From Lampris incognitus (Eukaryota > Chordata > Actinopteri > Lampriformes > Lampridae): 64,000 nucleotides of DNA. The first letter of the stretch is position 1. Each line of letters begins with the position of its first letter. Of this stretch, positions 1-14,900 are shown piece by piece. Under the pieces are notes generated by a model. That model was not told the origin of the DNA, did not search any database, and saw only the letters and a program-made list of their open reading frames with translations. The translations under genes and the position numbers were made by a program. The stretch is from positions 68,289,667 to 68,353,666 of the forward strand of contig NC_079216.1 in NCBI RefSeq assembly GCF_029633865.1. Reading direction: 5' to 3'.

Positions 1-1050
1 ATCCCCCTCGTTAATCACCTGTGTTCTCTTCTGTTCTTACTGCTGACACCCGATCCCCCTCGTTAATCACCTGTGTTCTCTTCTGTTCTTACTGCTGACA
101 CCCGATCCCCCTCGTTAATCACCTGTGTTCTCTTCTGGTCTTACTGCTGATACCCGATCCCCCTCGTTAATCACCTGTGTTCTCTTCTGTTCTTACTGCT
201 GACACCCGATCCCCCTCGTTAATCACCTGTGTTCTCTTCTGTTCTTACTGCTGACACCCGATCCCCCTCGTTAATCACCTGTGTTCTCTTCTGGTCTTAC
301 TGCTGACACCCGATCCCCCTCGTTAATCACCTGTGTTCTCTTCTGTTCTTACTGCTGACACCCGATCCCCCTCGTTAATCACCTGTGTTCTCTTCTGTTC
401 TTACTGCTGACACCCGATCCCCCTCGTTAATCACCTGTGTTCTCTTCTGTTCTTACTGCTGATACCCATCCCCCTCGTTAATCACCTGTGTTGTCTTCTG
501 TTCTTACTGCTGATACCCCATCCCCCTCGTTAATCACCTGTGTTCTCTTCTGTTCTTACTGCTGATACCCGATCCCCCTCGTTAATCACCTGTGTTGTCT
601 TCTGTTCTTACTGCTGATACCCGATCCCCCTCGTTAATCACCTGTGTTCTCTTCTGTTCTTACTGCTGACACCCGATCTCCCTCGTTAATCACCTGTGTT
701 CTCTTCTGGTCTTACTGCTGATACCCGATCCCCCTCGTTAATCACCTGTGTTCTCTTCTGTTCTTACTGCTGACACCCGATCTCCCTCGTTAATCACCTG
801 TGTTCTCTTCTGTTCTTACTGCTGACACCCGATCCACCTCGTTAATCACCTGTGTTCTCTTCTGTTCTTACTGCTGACACCCGATCTCCCTCGTTAATCA
901 CCTGTGTTCTCTTCTGTTCTTACTGCTGACACCCGATCCACCTCGTTAATCACCTGTGTTCTCTTCTGTTCTTACTGCTGACACCCAATCCCCCTCGTTA
1001 ATCACCTGTGTTCTCTTCTGTTCTTACTGCTGATACCTGATCTCCCTCAT
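1..1050. repeat. 52-bp minisatellite (about 20 copies)
   Basis: Tandem units starting ATCCCCCTCGTTAATCACCT and ending near TGCTGACACCCG. Variants are single-base changes (CTCTT/GTCTT, GACACC/GATACC). It lies in the RFX4 intron after exon 17 and continues left of the window. Confidence 0.95.
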
Positions 1051-1521
1051 TAATCAACACAGTTCATCTGCTCTCATCTGCTCTTAGCAACAGCAAAACT
1101 TGTCTGCATTTTGTTAACAATGCTTGTTGAAGTTAAGACGCTATTGCGTTTGTATTTTAGCTCCGTTTCTTAACTTGTTTGTCTACGATGCAAAACTACT
1201 TTATAGACTAGACTTATTCAGAGAAATGAAGTCCTCTTGATGTAAGCCGGCATCGTTACTCAAATGCTGATTAACGATGCGTCTCCCAGTTTCTCAACAA
1301 TCTTAAACCCTCCAGACAGCATCTGCACAGGTAAGAGCACAGTGCACAGCTTCTACTGGACAGTACTCCACTCCGAGGTATGTAAATAGAAAAGTCAGAT
1401 ATGAATGGCTCAGGATAACTAGTTTAAAATAAATAGAAAAGAGCCGATCCAGCACTTTTTCAGTGGTTTTCCACACGACAGGTTATATGAGCTGCTTGAA
1501 ATGGAAGAGTCTAAGACTGAC

Positions 1522-1660
1522 CTGTGCAGATGAACGGTGGTAGGCAGAGTAGTGGAGAGGAGATGGGATGCTTGGCTCATGGGCTAGACTGGCATACTGG
1601 CTCTGAATGGGATGGGGATGTTGGTTGGCATAGCTGCCATAGTTGTAGCTGCTGGTGTAC
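1522..1660 (-). CDS. rfx4: RFX4 coding exon 17 (last exon in window)
   Basis: It encodes [20 protein letters not shown] and [20 protein letters not shown] then HRSSAQ. The acceptor is CTGCTTCAG (sense), the donor GTCAGT at 1516-1521. Since it ends in a donor and no stop, the C-terminal exon lies beyond position 1. Confidence 0.94.
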
Positions 1661-4600
1661 CTGAAGCAGGCAAACGGGTGCACGGGTAGATAACGTCAAA
1701 AATGCATTCAAAGTAAAAACTTAACCCTCCATCAAAAAGTCTTCAAAAAGTTTTGTGAAGGAATCAAATGTCATGTGGTGATACAAAACAAAACATCACA
1801 CCGTGTGTAAGTGTAACTACAGCTCACCCATGCTCATCCCTGTGTGCATAGACTGGCATCCGATGGGCAGCGGATGCGGGGGGCACCGGAGCACTGCTGC
1901 GCATGCAGGCTAGTTGCTGTCCACCCTCTGGAGGGGAGCCGCCTGACGTTGTCACTGTGTATGTAAGGGACCAGGTATATGACTGAACAGCGCCTGGTCA
2001 ACACACGCATACAGACATAAAAGGGTTGGCAAAGCACGGTCGATGCACTGGACCCTTATAAAACCTAGCTTATTTAGGACGGGTGCTGTAGCTACAACGC
2101 TGCCTAATTATTTCGGTCTTACCTGTGGTGGGCGTGAGTGCAGTGTACTCTGGGGATTGGGCCGCAGTCGGGGTGCTGACAGAGGGAACATCAACCGAGG
2201 GGGCAGATCTTACCAAGGAATAAGATCCAGGAGACGAGGAAATAGGTGTGGTCTCCACAGGTATGATATCCTCCTCTCGGTCTACTAACATAAGAGGTCA
2301 AGTGTTAACGTAGCATTAGTTGACTTAATACGGTGCATCTGATGCCTCAGTCACGACCAGTTTTGGTGGTAGTGACCAAAAAAACCTTCCAGTTATGTTG
2401 AGGGGTTCAGAAAGTCTTAGTGTTTGAAAGTAGTGCACATAAATGTGCATGAGAACCACAAAATTATGTCTTGTGTGGATACGATCAGAGAGGTACAGGT
2501 AGCTGTCTCACCTGTGCTGCCTTCTCCCTTCATGGCCCTTATTAGCTCATTGGCCCTCTCCTGGCAGTGCAGGGACTCCAGCAAGAACAGCACATAGTCG
2601 TCAAACATAAGATGGATCAAGTGGAAGGACCCTGCAAACGGACAGAGAGGAAGATGTCTTGGACTATAATAACTGCCATACAGTTGCATAGCTCATTAAC
2701 CTCATGTGTAACATACATCTTAAAATCATGACTTTTTTTTCTTTTGATTTTTCCTCCTTTTCTCTCCAATTGTACTTGGCCAATTACCCCACTCTTCCGA
2801 GCCGTCCCGGTCTCTGCTCCACCCTCTCCGCCGATCCGGGGAGGGCTGCAGACTACCACATGCCTCCTCCCATACATGTGGAGTCACCAGCTGCTTCTTT
2901 TCACCTGACAGTGAGGAGTTTCACCAGGGGGATGTAGCGCGGTGGGAGGATCACGCTATTCCCCCCAGTTCCCTCTCCCCCCCGAACGGGCGCCCCAACC
3001 AACCAGAGGAGGCGCTAGTGCAGCAACCAGGACATATACCCACATCTGGCTTCCCACCGACAGACATGGCCAATTGTGGCTGTAGGGATGCCCAACCCAG
3101 CCGGAGGTAACACGGGGATTCGCCGTGTCTGTGGGTGTGAAGCCAGAGTGGGAAGTGGGTGGGAAGCCAGATGTGGGTATGTGTCCTGGTCACTGCACCA
3201 GCGCCTCCTCTGGTCAGTCAGGGTGCCTGTTCAGGGGGGAGGGAGAACTGGGGGGAATAGCTGGTGAAACTCCTCTCTGTCAGGTGAAAAGAAGCGGCTG
3301 GTGACTCCACATGTATGGGAGGAGGCATGTGGTAGTCTGCAGAAAAGGGGGGGGTGGAAAGCTACAAGAACTTTTGTTTCTGCAGAGATAGCACAATAGC
3401 TAGATGATGATGGAGAGACTGCATCCCAGATAAAGACAGTCAAAAAAAGTGTTCCATTTGGATCGAATTGATTTTCTTTTCATGAGCTCTGCATTGTCAG
3501 CCGTTCCCAGTTCATCCCTACTACCAGGGAGAGTAAGCTACACATGTCTTCCTGTCAGGATCAAGACCAGCTGCTAGGTACACCAGGGGTTAGGACACAT
3601 CTCAGCCGCTGCTAAACACTGGTGGACTCTGGAGAGCTTTCCTAGGAAAGGGATATAGATAATATACTCTCACTTCTATTTATAAAAGTAGGGAAGAAAC
3701 CGCTTCACTGAGGATTTTAAGGCAGTTGGGAAAAATTTCCTACCAACTACTGCTGCACAACTTGATCTCCACAGGGCCTGATTTAGCATGGAGCCTCTCT
3801 ACAAACATCTGAGTGATGACATCATATCCTCTGAAGTGACAGGATGGCTGCTGTTGTCACAAGGGCCAAGTGGGGTTGTTTCCCAGTACACAGTCAGTGC
3901 CAAACAAATGACAGTTGACCCCTTGGGTTGCAGCGAAGATGTGACGGTGGCATGGAAGGCGGCGCTACAATCGTGGCATTGTGCTAGCTGTTGCTTTGGC
4001 TGCGTGCATAATAAACGCTGGCGGCTATTCTGAGAGCAGAGTGTAATGCTGCCTGCTCATAAAACGGACAGACAGGCAAACGCACCGGGGAAGGGCAGGG
4101 TTGGCCTTTGTTAATTGGCTGTTTTTGCACAGGGACCTTCTTTATCAAAACACTGCAACCAGCCGTGTCTGTGATAGTCATACTCACACCAGCAAAGAGA
4201 CACCGGCAAGGAAACAAGCAGGGGGGAGGAAAGCCATGTTCCTTCCTTTATTTCCCTTTCTTTTGTCCTTACAGCTCCTAACTTCTTCAAAACCCTGCTC
4301 CTGCACAGAGAGCTAGTAAGACTTGTGGCCAGCATGAGATTTTTACTTCTCTCTTGAACGCACGGCTGAGATTTGTTCTGAAAGCGATATCCCCGTCCCT
4401 CCAATAACTCACACGTCCGTCCTTTCTGGGGTTGAAGGAATGACGACAACAACATCAACGGCGTGACAGACCCACAGTGTTTACCACTCACCAAAGCTCG
4501 GCGCGCTGTGAAGGGTCATATCCCGGATTACCCTGGTACCAAAACAGGACCACATCAACAGGAACTGCTGGGCCACCTTCTTCAGGCAGCCAGGCCTCTT

Positions 4601-5851
4601 GCCTGCGACCTAAAGAGGAGATTTCCATGAGAAAAGAGGGGGATGGGGGAGGGATGCCAGGGCAGACTTAACCCCCAGGTCCATATTGGGGCTTAACCCT
4701 CAGGAACGAAAAACATGTCAACAAGTCAACTGTTTAATTTGCCCCTGGGGACACGCCTTCCTATTGTACTTATTGTCTTGGCTGTCCAAGACGTTGTCAA
4801 GGCAACCAAATTTTACAAGCCAATATCTGGCATATAATGGCCGCAAATGGGAAACCTGAAGACATCATTAACTTGGGGGACAGCAACACAAGTGTCTGTG
4901 TGTAAGAAAGACATGAAGAAACAGGGGCTCATCCCTTCTTTAAGGTGTAATTATTGGAGTTTTGGTGCAAAAGCGTTTAAAATAGTCATTCCAGGTCCCT
5001 GTCCAGCATGTAGCCACATGGCAATGTGTCATAAGCTTCAGCTCTGGAATGTGAAATTAAATATACGCTTTTTCTTTTTATATTAAATATACCCTATTTC
5101 CCCTCGGGGATGAATATATAGAAGTACTCTGATGCTGATTCTGGAGAACTTGGGAGTTAGGTCAACTGTTACCGCCCGCTTCCAAATAAATGAGAGAAAG
5201 ACTTGAAGGCTTGTTCCCTGACCTTTACGACACAGCGGTCCACCATAGAGTCCAGCCACTCGATGTAGGCCTCGATGGGAGACTGCTCCTCCAGGAGACG
5301 GTCAAACTCCTGGTACACTGTGACGGGAAGGAGAGGATCATGAGGTGCTCCAGCACCATCAGCAGTTACAAAACAACAAGGTTATATTAAATGTTATATA
5401 CCACATTCGTTTTGTACAAAACACTGTCAACATACACATGTACCTAAAGGACGATGGCGGAGCTTCTGTGCTTCAGCTTTTAACCACTGACGCATATCAT
5501 ACCAGGAGATGAGGACTGACATCTTTACACAACAACCCCTGCAAATCTATGACCTCTGACCCCATCAGAGCCAGTTGTGAAGGGTGAAATTAGAATGAAT
5601 TGGAGATGCTCCACATGGTGTTTTAAAGGAGTGTGAACTTGTTTAACCTTTTGGTCTCCATCATTAATGCTTGACTCTCCTGGCCGTGGGAATGATTGTT
5701 CCATGGTGTGTCTGACCGCCGTGGCTGGCACAGCATTAAAGTGTCTTTGTGAATGTGGTTGGGCTGTGAAAGAACCTGCTTTCTAAAAATGGTGTGTTGG
5801 AGCAGAATCTGGTTTGAGAGACACAACTGAAATATACAAGCTGTACACATG

Positions 5852-5916
<65 letters not shown>

Positions 5917-8900
5917 GCATGTTTAGTGTTGAACTCACGGTGGATGATCAGCCGCCTGTGCTCCTCTCGGGAGTCCTCCATAGTGTAAAGTGTCTGCTTG
6001 GTGATGCTGTTTAAATCCACATTCCTCCAGTCCTCCAGCATTTGAAATGTGATGTCAGCACTGTGGATCACGGTCCGCGATGCCTGGGGGCGGGGGGCAC
6101 GTCAACAGAAGCGATATTACCCACACTAACATACCAGCATCCACATCTTACTTGAGCCTACAGATTTTATTACATTCCCAGAATAATGGGTACCTGGCAG
6201 AGATGATTTAATGATGTCTGTCGTTTTAGGATCTGGGAGAACCTTCTAGATACTGGAAGAAAAAGGAGATATAAAACATGGGTTACCCAACAGTTATCAT
6301 CTTGTCCAGTCAAAATCTGCTCTTTCACACTGAAGTGCATCCCAGTGGATCTAACGGCGAGGTGTGTGTGACACAGGAATGGAACTTACACTCAAACTTG
6401 ATATTCCTCAGGTTCTCCGGCAGGTCATGAAGTGCTACTTTTAGCCACTCGTCAAGCTGTTTGGCAAATTTTCGAATAACCTGAGTTAAACTGGATGGAC
6501 GGGGGAACACAGAAAGACAATTAATTCCTTAGATGCCCTTCATATCTATCTGCAAACTGACTCTTTAAGGCCCACGCAAGCCTTCCTTACACTGAACACC
6601 ATGCACACAATCTCATCTGTGAGATGCAGTTTTTGTCACCTGCTGACGACTATAACTGAAATGTTGTGTTATTTTACCACACCTGCTGCTAGTTACATCT
6701 CCATTTAAACCATCAACCATACGACATTTAAACCATCAGTCATACCACATTTAAACCATCAGTCATACCACATTTAAACCATCAGTCATACCACATTAAA
6801 AACCATCAGTCATACCACATTTAAACCATCAGGCATACCACATTTAAACCCTCAGTCATACCACATTTAAACCCTCAGTCATACCACATTTAAACCATCA
6901 GTCATACGACATTTAAACCATCAGTCATACCACATTTAAACCATCAGTCATACCACATTTAAACCCTCAGTCATACCACATTTAAACCATCAGCCATACC
7001 ACATTTAAACCATCAGTCATACCACATTTAAACCATCAGTCATACCACATTTAAACCATCAGCCATACCACATTTAAACCATCAGTCATACCACATTTAA
7101 ACCATCAGCCATACCACATTTAAACCCTCAGTCATACCACATTTAAACCATCAGCCATACCACATTTAAACCATCAGTCATACCACATTTAAACCATCAG
7201 TCATACCACATTTAAACCATCAGTCATACCACATTTAAACCATCAGTCATACCACATTTAAACCATCAGTCATACCACATTTAAACCATCAGTCATACCA
7301 CATTTAAACCATCAGTCATACCACATTTAAACCATCAGTCATACCACATTTAAACCATCAACCATAACACATTTAAACCATCAGTCATACCACATTTAAA
7401 CCATCAGTCATACCACATTTAAACCATCAGTCATACCACATTTAAACCATCAGTCATACCACATTTAAACCATCAGTCATACCACATTTAAACCATCAAC
7501 CATACCACATTTAAACCATCAGTCATACCACATTTAAACCATCAGTCATACCACATTTAAACCATCAGCCATACCACATTTAAACCATCAGTCATACCAC
7601 ATTTAAACCATCAGTCATACCACATTTAAACCATCAACCATAACACATTTAAACCATCAGTCATACCACATTTAAACCATCAACCATACCACATTTAAAC
7701 CATCAGTCATACCACATTTAAACCATCAGTCATACCACATTTAAACCATCAGTCGTACCACATTTAAACCATCAACCATAACACATTTAAACCATCAACC
7801 ATACCACATTTAAACCATCAGTCATACCACATTTAAACCATCAACCATACCACATTTAAACCATCAGTCATACCACATTTAAACCATCAACCATACCACA
7901 TTTAAACCATCAGTCATACCACATTTAAACCATCAGTTGTACCACATTTAAACCATCAGTTGTACCACATTTAAACCATCAGTCATACCACATTTAAACC
8001 ATCAGTTGTACCACATTTAAACCATCATCCATACCACATTTAAACCATCAGTCATACCACATTTAAACCATCAGTCATACCACATTTAAACCATCAGTCA
8101 TACCACATTTAAACCATCAACCATAACACATTTAAACCATCAACCATACCACATTTAAACCATCAGTCATACCACATTTAAACCATCAGTCATACCACAT
8201 TTAAACCATCAACCATACCACATTTAAACCATCAGTCATACCACATTTAAACCATCAACCATACCACATTTAAACCATCAGTCATACCACATTTAAACCA
8301 TCAACCATACCACATTTAAACCATCAGTCATACCACATTTAAACCATCAACCATACCACATTTAAACCATCAACCATACCACATTTAAACCATCAGTCAT
8401 ACCACATTTAAACCATCAGTCATACCACATTTAAACCATCAACCATACCACATTTAAACCATCAGCCGTACCACATTTAAACCATCAGCCATACCACATT
8501 TAAACCATCAGTCATACCACATTTAAACCATCAACCATACCACATTTAAACCATCAACCATACCACATTTAAACCATCAGCCGTACCACATTTAAACCAT
8601 CAGCCGTACCACATTTAAACCATCAACCGTACCACATTTAAACCATCAGTCATACCACATTTAAACCATCAGTCATACCACATTTAAACCATCAGTCATA
8701 CCACATTTAAACCATCAGCCATACCACATTTAAACCATCAGCCATACCACATTTAAACCATCAGTCATACCACATTTAAACCATCAGTCATACCACATTT
8801 AAACCATCAGTCATACCACATTTAAACCATCAGTCATACCACATTTAAACCATCAGTCATACCACATTTAAACCATCAGTCATACCACATTTAAACCATC

Positions 8901-11900
8901 AACCATAACACATTTAAACCATCAGTCATACCACATTTAAACCATCAACCATACCACATTTAAACCATCAGTCATACCACATTTAAACCATCAGTCATAC
9001 CACATTTAAACCATCAGTCGTACCACATTTAAACCATCAACCATAAGTCATTTAAACCATCAACCATACCACATTTAAACCATCAGTCATACCACATTTA
9101 AACCATCAACCATACCACATTTAAACCATCAGTCATACCACATTTAAACCATCAACCATACCACATTTAAACCATCAGTCATACCACATTTAAACCATCA
9201 GTTGTACCACATTTAAACCATCAGTTGTACCACATTTAAACCATCAGTCATACCACATTTAAACCATCAGTTGTACCACATTTAAACCATCATCCATACC
9301 ACATTTAAACCATCAGTCATACCACATTTAAACCATCAGTCATACCACATTTAAACCATCAGTCATACCACATTTAAACCATCAACCATAACACATTTAA
9401 ACCATCAACCATACCACATTTAAACCATCAACCATACCACATTTAAACCATCAGTCATACCACATTTAAACCATCAACCATACCACATTTAAACCATCAG
9501 TCATACCACATTTAAACCATCAACCATACCACATTTAAACCATCAACCATACCACATTTAAACCATCAGTCATACCACATTTAAACCATCAGTCATACCA
9601 CATTTAAACCATCAACCATACCACATTTAAACCATCAGCCGTACCACATTTAAACCATCAGTCATACCACATTTAAACCATCAACCATACCACATTTAAA
9701 CCATCAGTCATACCACATTTAAACCATCAACCATACCACATTTAAACCATCAACCATACCACATTTAAACCATCAGTCATACCACATTTAAACCATCAGT
9801 CATACCACATTTAAACCATCAACCATACCACATTTAAACCATCAACCATACCACATTTAAACCATCAGTCATACCACATTTAAACCATCAGTCATACCAC
9901 ATTTAAACCATCAGTCATACCACATTTAAACCATCAACCATACCACATTTAAACCATCAGCCGTACCACATTTAAACCATCAGCCATACCACATTTAAAC
10001 CATCAGTCATACCACATTTAAACCATCAGCCATACCACATTTAAACCATCAGTCATACCACATTTAAACCATCAACCATACCACATTTAAACCATCAACC
10101 ATACCACATTTAAACCATCAGCCATACCACATTTAAACCATCAGCCATACCACATTTAAACCATCAGCCGTACCACATTTAAACCATCAGCCATACCACA
10201 TTTAAACCATCAGCCATACCACATTTAAACCATCAACCATACCACATTTAAACCATCAACCATACCACATTTAAACCATCAGCCATACCACATTTAAACC
10301 ATCAGCCATACCACATTTAAACCATCAACCATACCACATTTAAACCATCAGTCATACCACATTTAAACCATCAGTCATACCACATTTAAACCATCAGCCA
10401 TACCACATTTAAACCATCAACCATAACACATTTAAACCATCAGCCATACCACATTTAAACCATCAACCATACCACATTTAAACCATCAGTCATACCACAT
10501 TTAAACCATCACTCATACCACATTTAAACCATCAACCATAACACATTTAAACCATCAACCATACCACATTTAAACCATCAGTCATACCACATTTAAACCA
10601 TCAGTCATACCACATTTAAACCATCAGCCATACCACATTTAAACCATCAACCATAACACATTTAAACCATCAGCCATACCACATTTAAACCATCAACCAT
10701 ACCACATTTAAACCATCAGTCATACCACATTTAAACCATCACTCATACCACATTTAAACCATCAACCATAACACATTTAAACCATCAACCATACCACATT
10801 TAAACCATCAGTCATACCACATTTAAACCATCAGTCATACCACATTTAAACCATCAGTCATACCACATTTAAACCATCAACCATACCACATTTAAACCAT
10901 CAGTCATACCACATTTAAACCATCAGTCATACCACATTTAAACCATCAGTCATACCACATTTAAACCATCAGTCATACCACATTTAAACCATCAACCATA
11001 CCACATTTAAACCATCAACCATAACACATTTAAACCATCAACCATAACACATTTAAACCATCAACCATACCACATTTAAACCATCAACCATACCACATTT
11101 AAACCATCAACCATAACACATTTAAACCATCAGTCGTACCACATTTAAACCATCAACCATACCACATTTAAACCATCACTCATACCACATTTAAACCATC
11201 AGCCATACCACATTTAAACCATCAGTCATACCACATTTAAACCATCAGTCATACCACATTTAAACCATCAGCCATACCACATTTCTCACGGTCCAGTGAT
11301 CTGAACGATGGTCATGCTGCCTAGTTGGGTTGCTTATTTTACAATAACAATTTTGCAGTTAAAGACAACCTGTTTTTTTTCCCGATTACCCCTCCCCCTT
11401 TTTTTTCTCCCCAATTGTATCCAGCCAATCACCCCAGTCTGCTGAGCCGTCCCGGTCTCTGCTCCGCCCTCTGTGTTAATCGGGGGGGGGGGGATGCAGA
11501 CTACCACATGTCCCACCAGCTGCTTCCTTTCACCTGACAGTGAGGAGTTTCACCAGGGAGATGTAGCGCGTGGGAAGCTCACGCTATTCCCCCCAGTTCC
11601 CCCTCCCCCCTGAACAGGCGCTCTGACCGACCAGAGGAGGCGCTAGTGCAACGACCAGGACACATACCCACATTCGGCTTCCCACCCGCAGACACGGCCA
11701 ATTGTGTCTGTAGGGACGCCCGACCAAGCTGGAGGTAACTTGGGGAATCGAACTGGCGATTCCCGTGTTGGTAGGCAAGGGAATAGACCAGTACGCTACC
11801 CGAACGCAATTAAAGATGCGCTTTTGTAGTTATTCAGCACAGTCAAAGCAACAAAAGCCGCGCCCCCGTTGTCGGCGCTGTCAGAGAGCGGAACACGATG

Positions 11901-14900
11901 GAGGGGGATGATGGCTGTGCGGCGCCGTTCCCATGGCGTGTGGTGAGCGGCGCCCACCCACCTGTCAGGCAGCGCTTGCAGCACCGTGGGCATCAGGACG
12001 CCAGAGATGGCCTTGTAGAGGATGCAGTCACACACGCCTACGATGTTGACCACGGTGGAAGAGCTGAGGACAGGCAGCATGTGGGGCGGCATGCCCTGCC
12101 AGAAGTGCAGCAGGAAGCTTTGGACCTGGACGTACCGTACACACGATGGGATTTAACGTTGTGCAGGGAGGAAGATCGGCCCATTTAGCAACAGACGACA
12201 CACAGGGAAACGTGTTTGTAAAACAGACGGGGGCTTTAGCGTGTTTCAAACCCAAAGGGATGAAACTGGGAAGGAAAAAAGAATTTGAAGGCTGTAAAGG
12301 GCTAAAAAGAAACTTGCCTCATCGAAGTTGGCGCGGATGACCGTGTCCAGTATCCTCTGACAGTGCGTTCTGTACATCATGATAAAGGTCGACACCTGTG
12401 GAAAACAACAGAGAATTAAACCCACAAACACAACAGCTTTTTTCTGTTCAGGGCAGTAAAAGGAGAGATGCAAAACAAGAAAATAAATTCTGAACAAAGC
12501 ATGTGCACCAATAAATACCTGCCCCAGGTCTGGGCCCGAGCCGTGTTATGTAAAACAAGCTTTACACATCAGCAACACACAAGCCCTTTATAATCACGGC
12601 CCCCCTTTTAAAGGTGGACAGCTAGTGCCTGTCCTTTGTCCACAGCCAGATCTTATTATCTCCCCAAAAGATTAAGAGTTAGTGAGGAGCCAACACATAA
12701 ATCCTCAAGGACCTTCTCTAAACCCAAACCCAGTCAAGGTCCCGGGACAGATGAAAGGCTGGAGCCAGAGGGGGCACAGAGATGGTGAGATGACGGGAAG
12801 AGGAGGAGGAGGAGGAGGAGGAGGGGAGGGCGGGGGGCTAATGCAGATGGACTTTTAAAAGTCCTGTTTACCCTCTCTTCTGGCAGGCTGGTGGGCAAAT
12901 TTAGGTCTTTGACATTTGGGAAGTCTGGCAGGAGCGTTCCTAGCTTGGAGCGTGGTGAGTACGCCACCGTCTGCTTCGTGACCTCTTTCTTCCCCGTCTC
13001 GTTCACCCACGCCGCCCCCTTTTTGGAGTACATCACATCATAATACTGAGAACTCTCCTTCACTGCAATGCCGTAGTAGTGGTACCTGAGGAGAGGGGGG
13101 GGGAGAGGAGGGGGGGGGGGAGAGGAGCATAAATACTGTGTTTGCCAATCAAACACAACACAAACACACTACGGCGTGGGGGGAAGGTGAAAGACATTTC
13201 AGACACACCAGACTTTGTGTCAGTGCGGAGGAAGGGACACGCCCCCGCCTCCTTTCTGTGGCGCCGTTAGCTGACAAACACAAACTCGTCGCCATCTAAA
13301 CGTTTGCTTAGCGCTCTTAGCCAACGTCACCGACGCTTAAGTGAGGACAACACAGCGTGCGGGGTTTCATCAGCGATGGACGCCGATGGCTGCTTTACTT
13401 GGAGGAAACGAGCAGAAACTTACTTCGACTGGCCCCTGGTCCCCAGCCTCCTGGTGGTCAGCTGTGGAAACTGCTGTCGGATAATCTGTTCAGTTGAAGA
13501 GAGCAGATGGTGGGTAGGCTGGTGAGCACAGATGATTAGTCTCTCTTTAAAGAAAAGCACATCCCAACTATCCTCCCTCGGTTATTTCATGTTACAAGGG
13601 ACAAAAACACTAATGAACAGAGAACACGAGACGCTAAAACACAAACCACACGTTTGTATCATATGGACCCCCCGTCAGCTCTTGCTCCTCCCACTGGGAT
13701 TTAAGACACGTTAGAGTTCAAGATGTTCGTTTACTCGTAACCTCGAATCCCTCATAAACACCACACGCAGCTGGCAGGAGAAAGTCCAGCATCTCCACTT
13801 CCCCTGACGGTGTGCAAGAACCTCCATCAGGAGAGCAACCTGAAGCTCCAATGACCTCCCAGTCCCACAGAGGGGCAAAACCTCCCAACCCCGATGGAGG
13901 GGCAAAACTTCTATAACCTCCAAGCCCCACGGAGGGGCAGAACCTCTCAGCCCCACGGAGGGGCAGAACCTCTATCACCTCTCGGCCACACGGAGGGGCA
14001 GAACCTCTATCACCTCTCGGCCCCACGGAGGGGCAGAACTTCTATAACCTCCAAGCCCCACGGAGGGGCAGAACCTCTCAGCCCCACGGAGGGGCAAAAC
14101 TTCTATGACCTCCAAGCCCCACGGAGGGGCAAAACTTCTATAACCTCCAAGCCCCACGGAGGGGCAGAACCTCCCAGTCCCACGGAGGGGCAAAACTTCT
14201 ATAACCTCCAAGCCCCACGGAGGGGCAGAACCTCTCAGCCCCACGGAGGGGCAGAACCTCTATGACCTCTCAGCCCCACGGAGGGGCAAAACTTCTATGA
14301 CCTCTCAGCCCCACGGAGGGGCAAAACTTCTATGACCTCTCAGCCCCACGGAGGGGCAAAACTTCTAAAACCTCCAAGCCCCACGGAGGGGCAAAAACTT
14401 CAATAACCTCTCAGCCCCACGGAGGGGCAAAAACTTCAATAACCTCTCAGCCCCACGGAGGGGCAAAACTTCTAAAACCTCCAAGCCCCACGGAGGGGCA
14501 AAACTTCTAAAACCTCCAAGCCCCACGGAGGGGCAAAACTTCAATAACCTCTCAGCTCCACGGAGGGGCAAAACTTCTATGACCTCTCAGCCCCATGGAG
14601 GGGCAAAACATCTCAGCCCCACGGAGGGGCAAAACCTCAATGACCTCCAAACCCCATGAAGGGGCAAAACTTCAATGACCTCTCAGCTCCACGGAGGGGC
14701 AAAACTTCTATGACCTCTCAGCTCCACGGAGGGGCAAAACTTCAATAACCTCTCAGCCCCACAGAGGGGCAAAACTTCTATGACCTCTCAGCCCCATGGA
14801 GGGGCAAAAAATTCTATAACCTCTCAGCCCCACGGCGAGGCAAAACTTCTATAACCTCCCAGCCCCACAGAGGGGCAAAACTTCTATGACCTCTCAGCCC

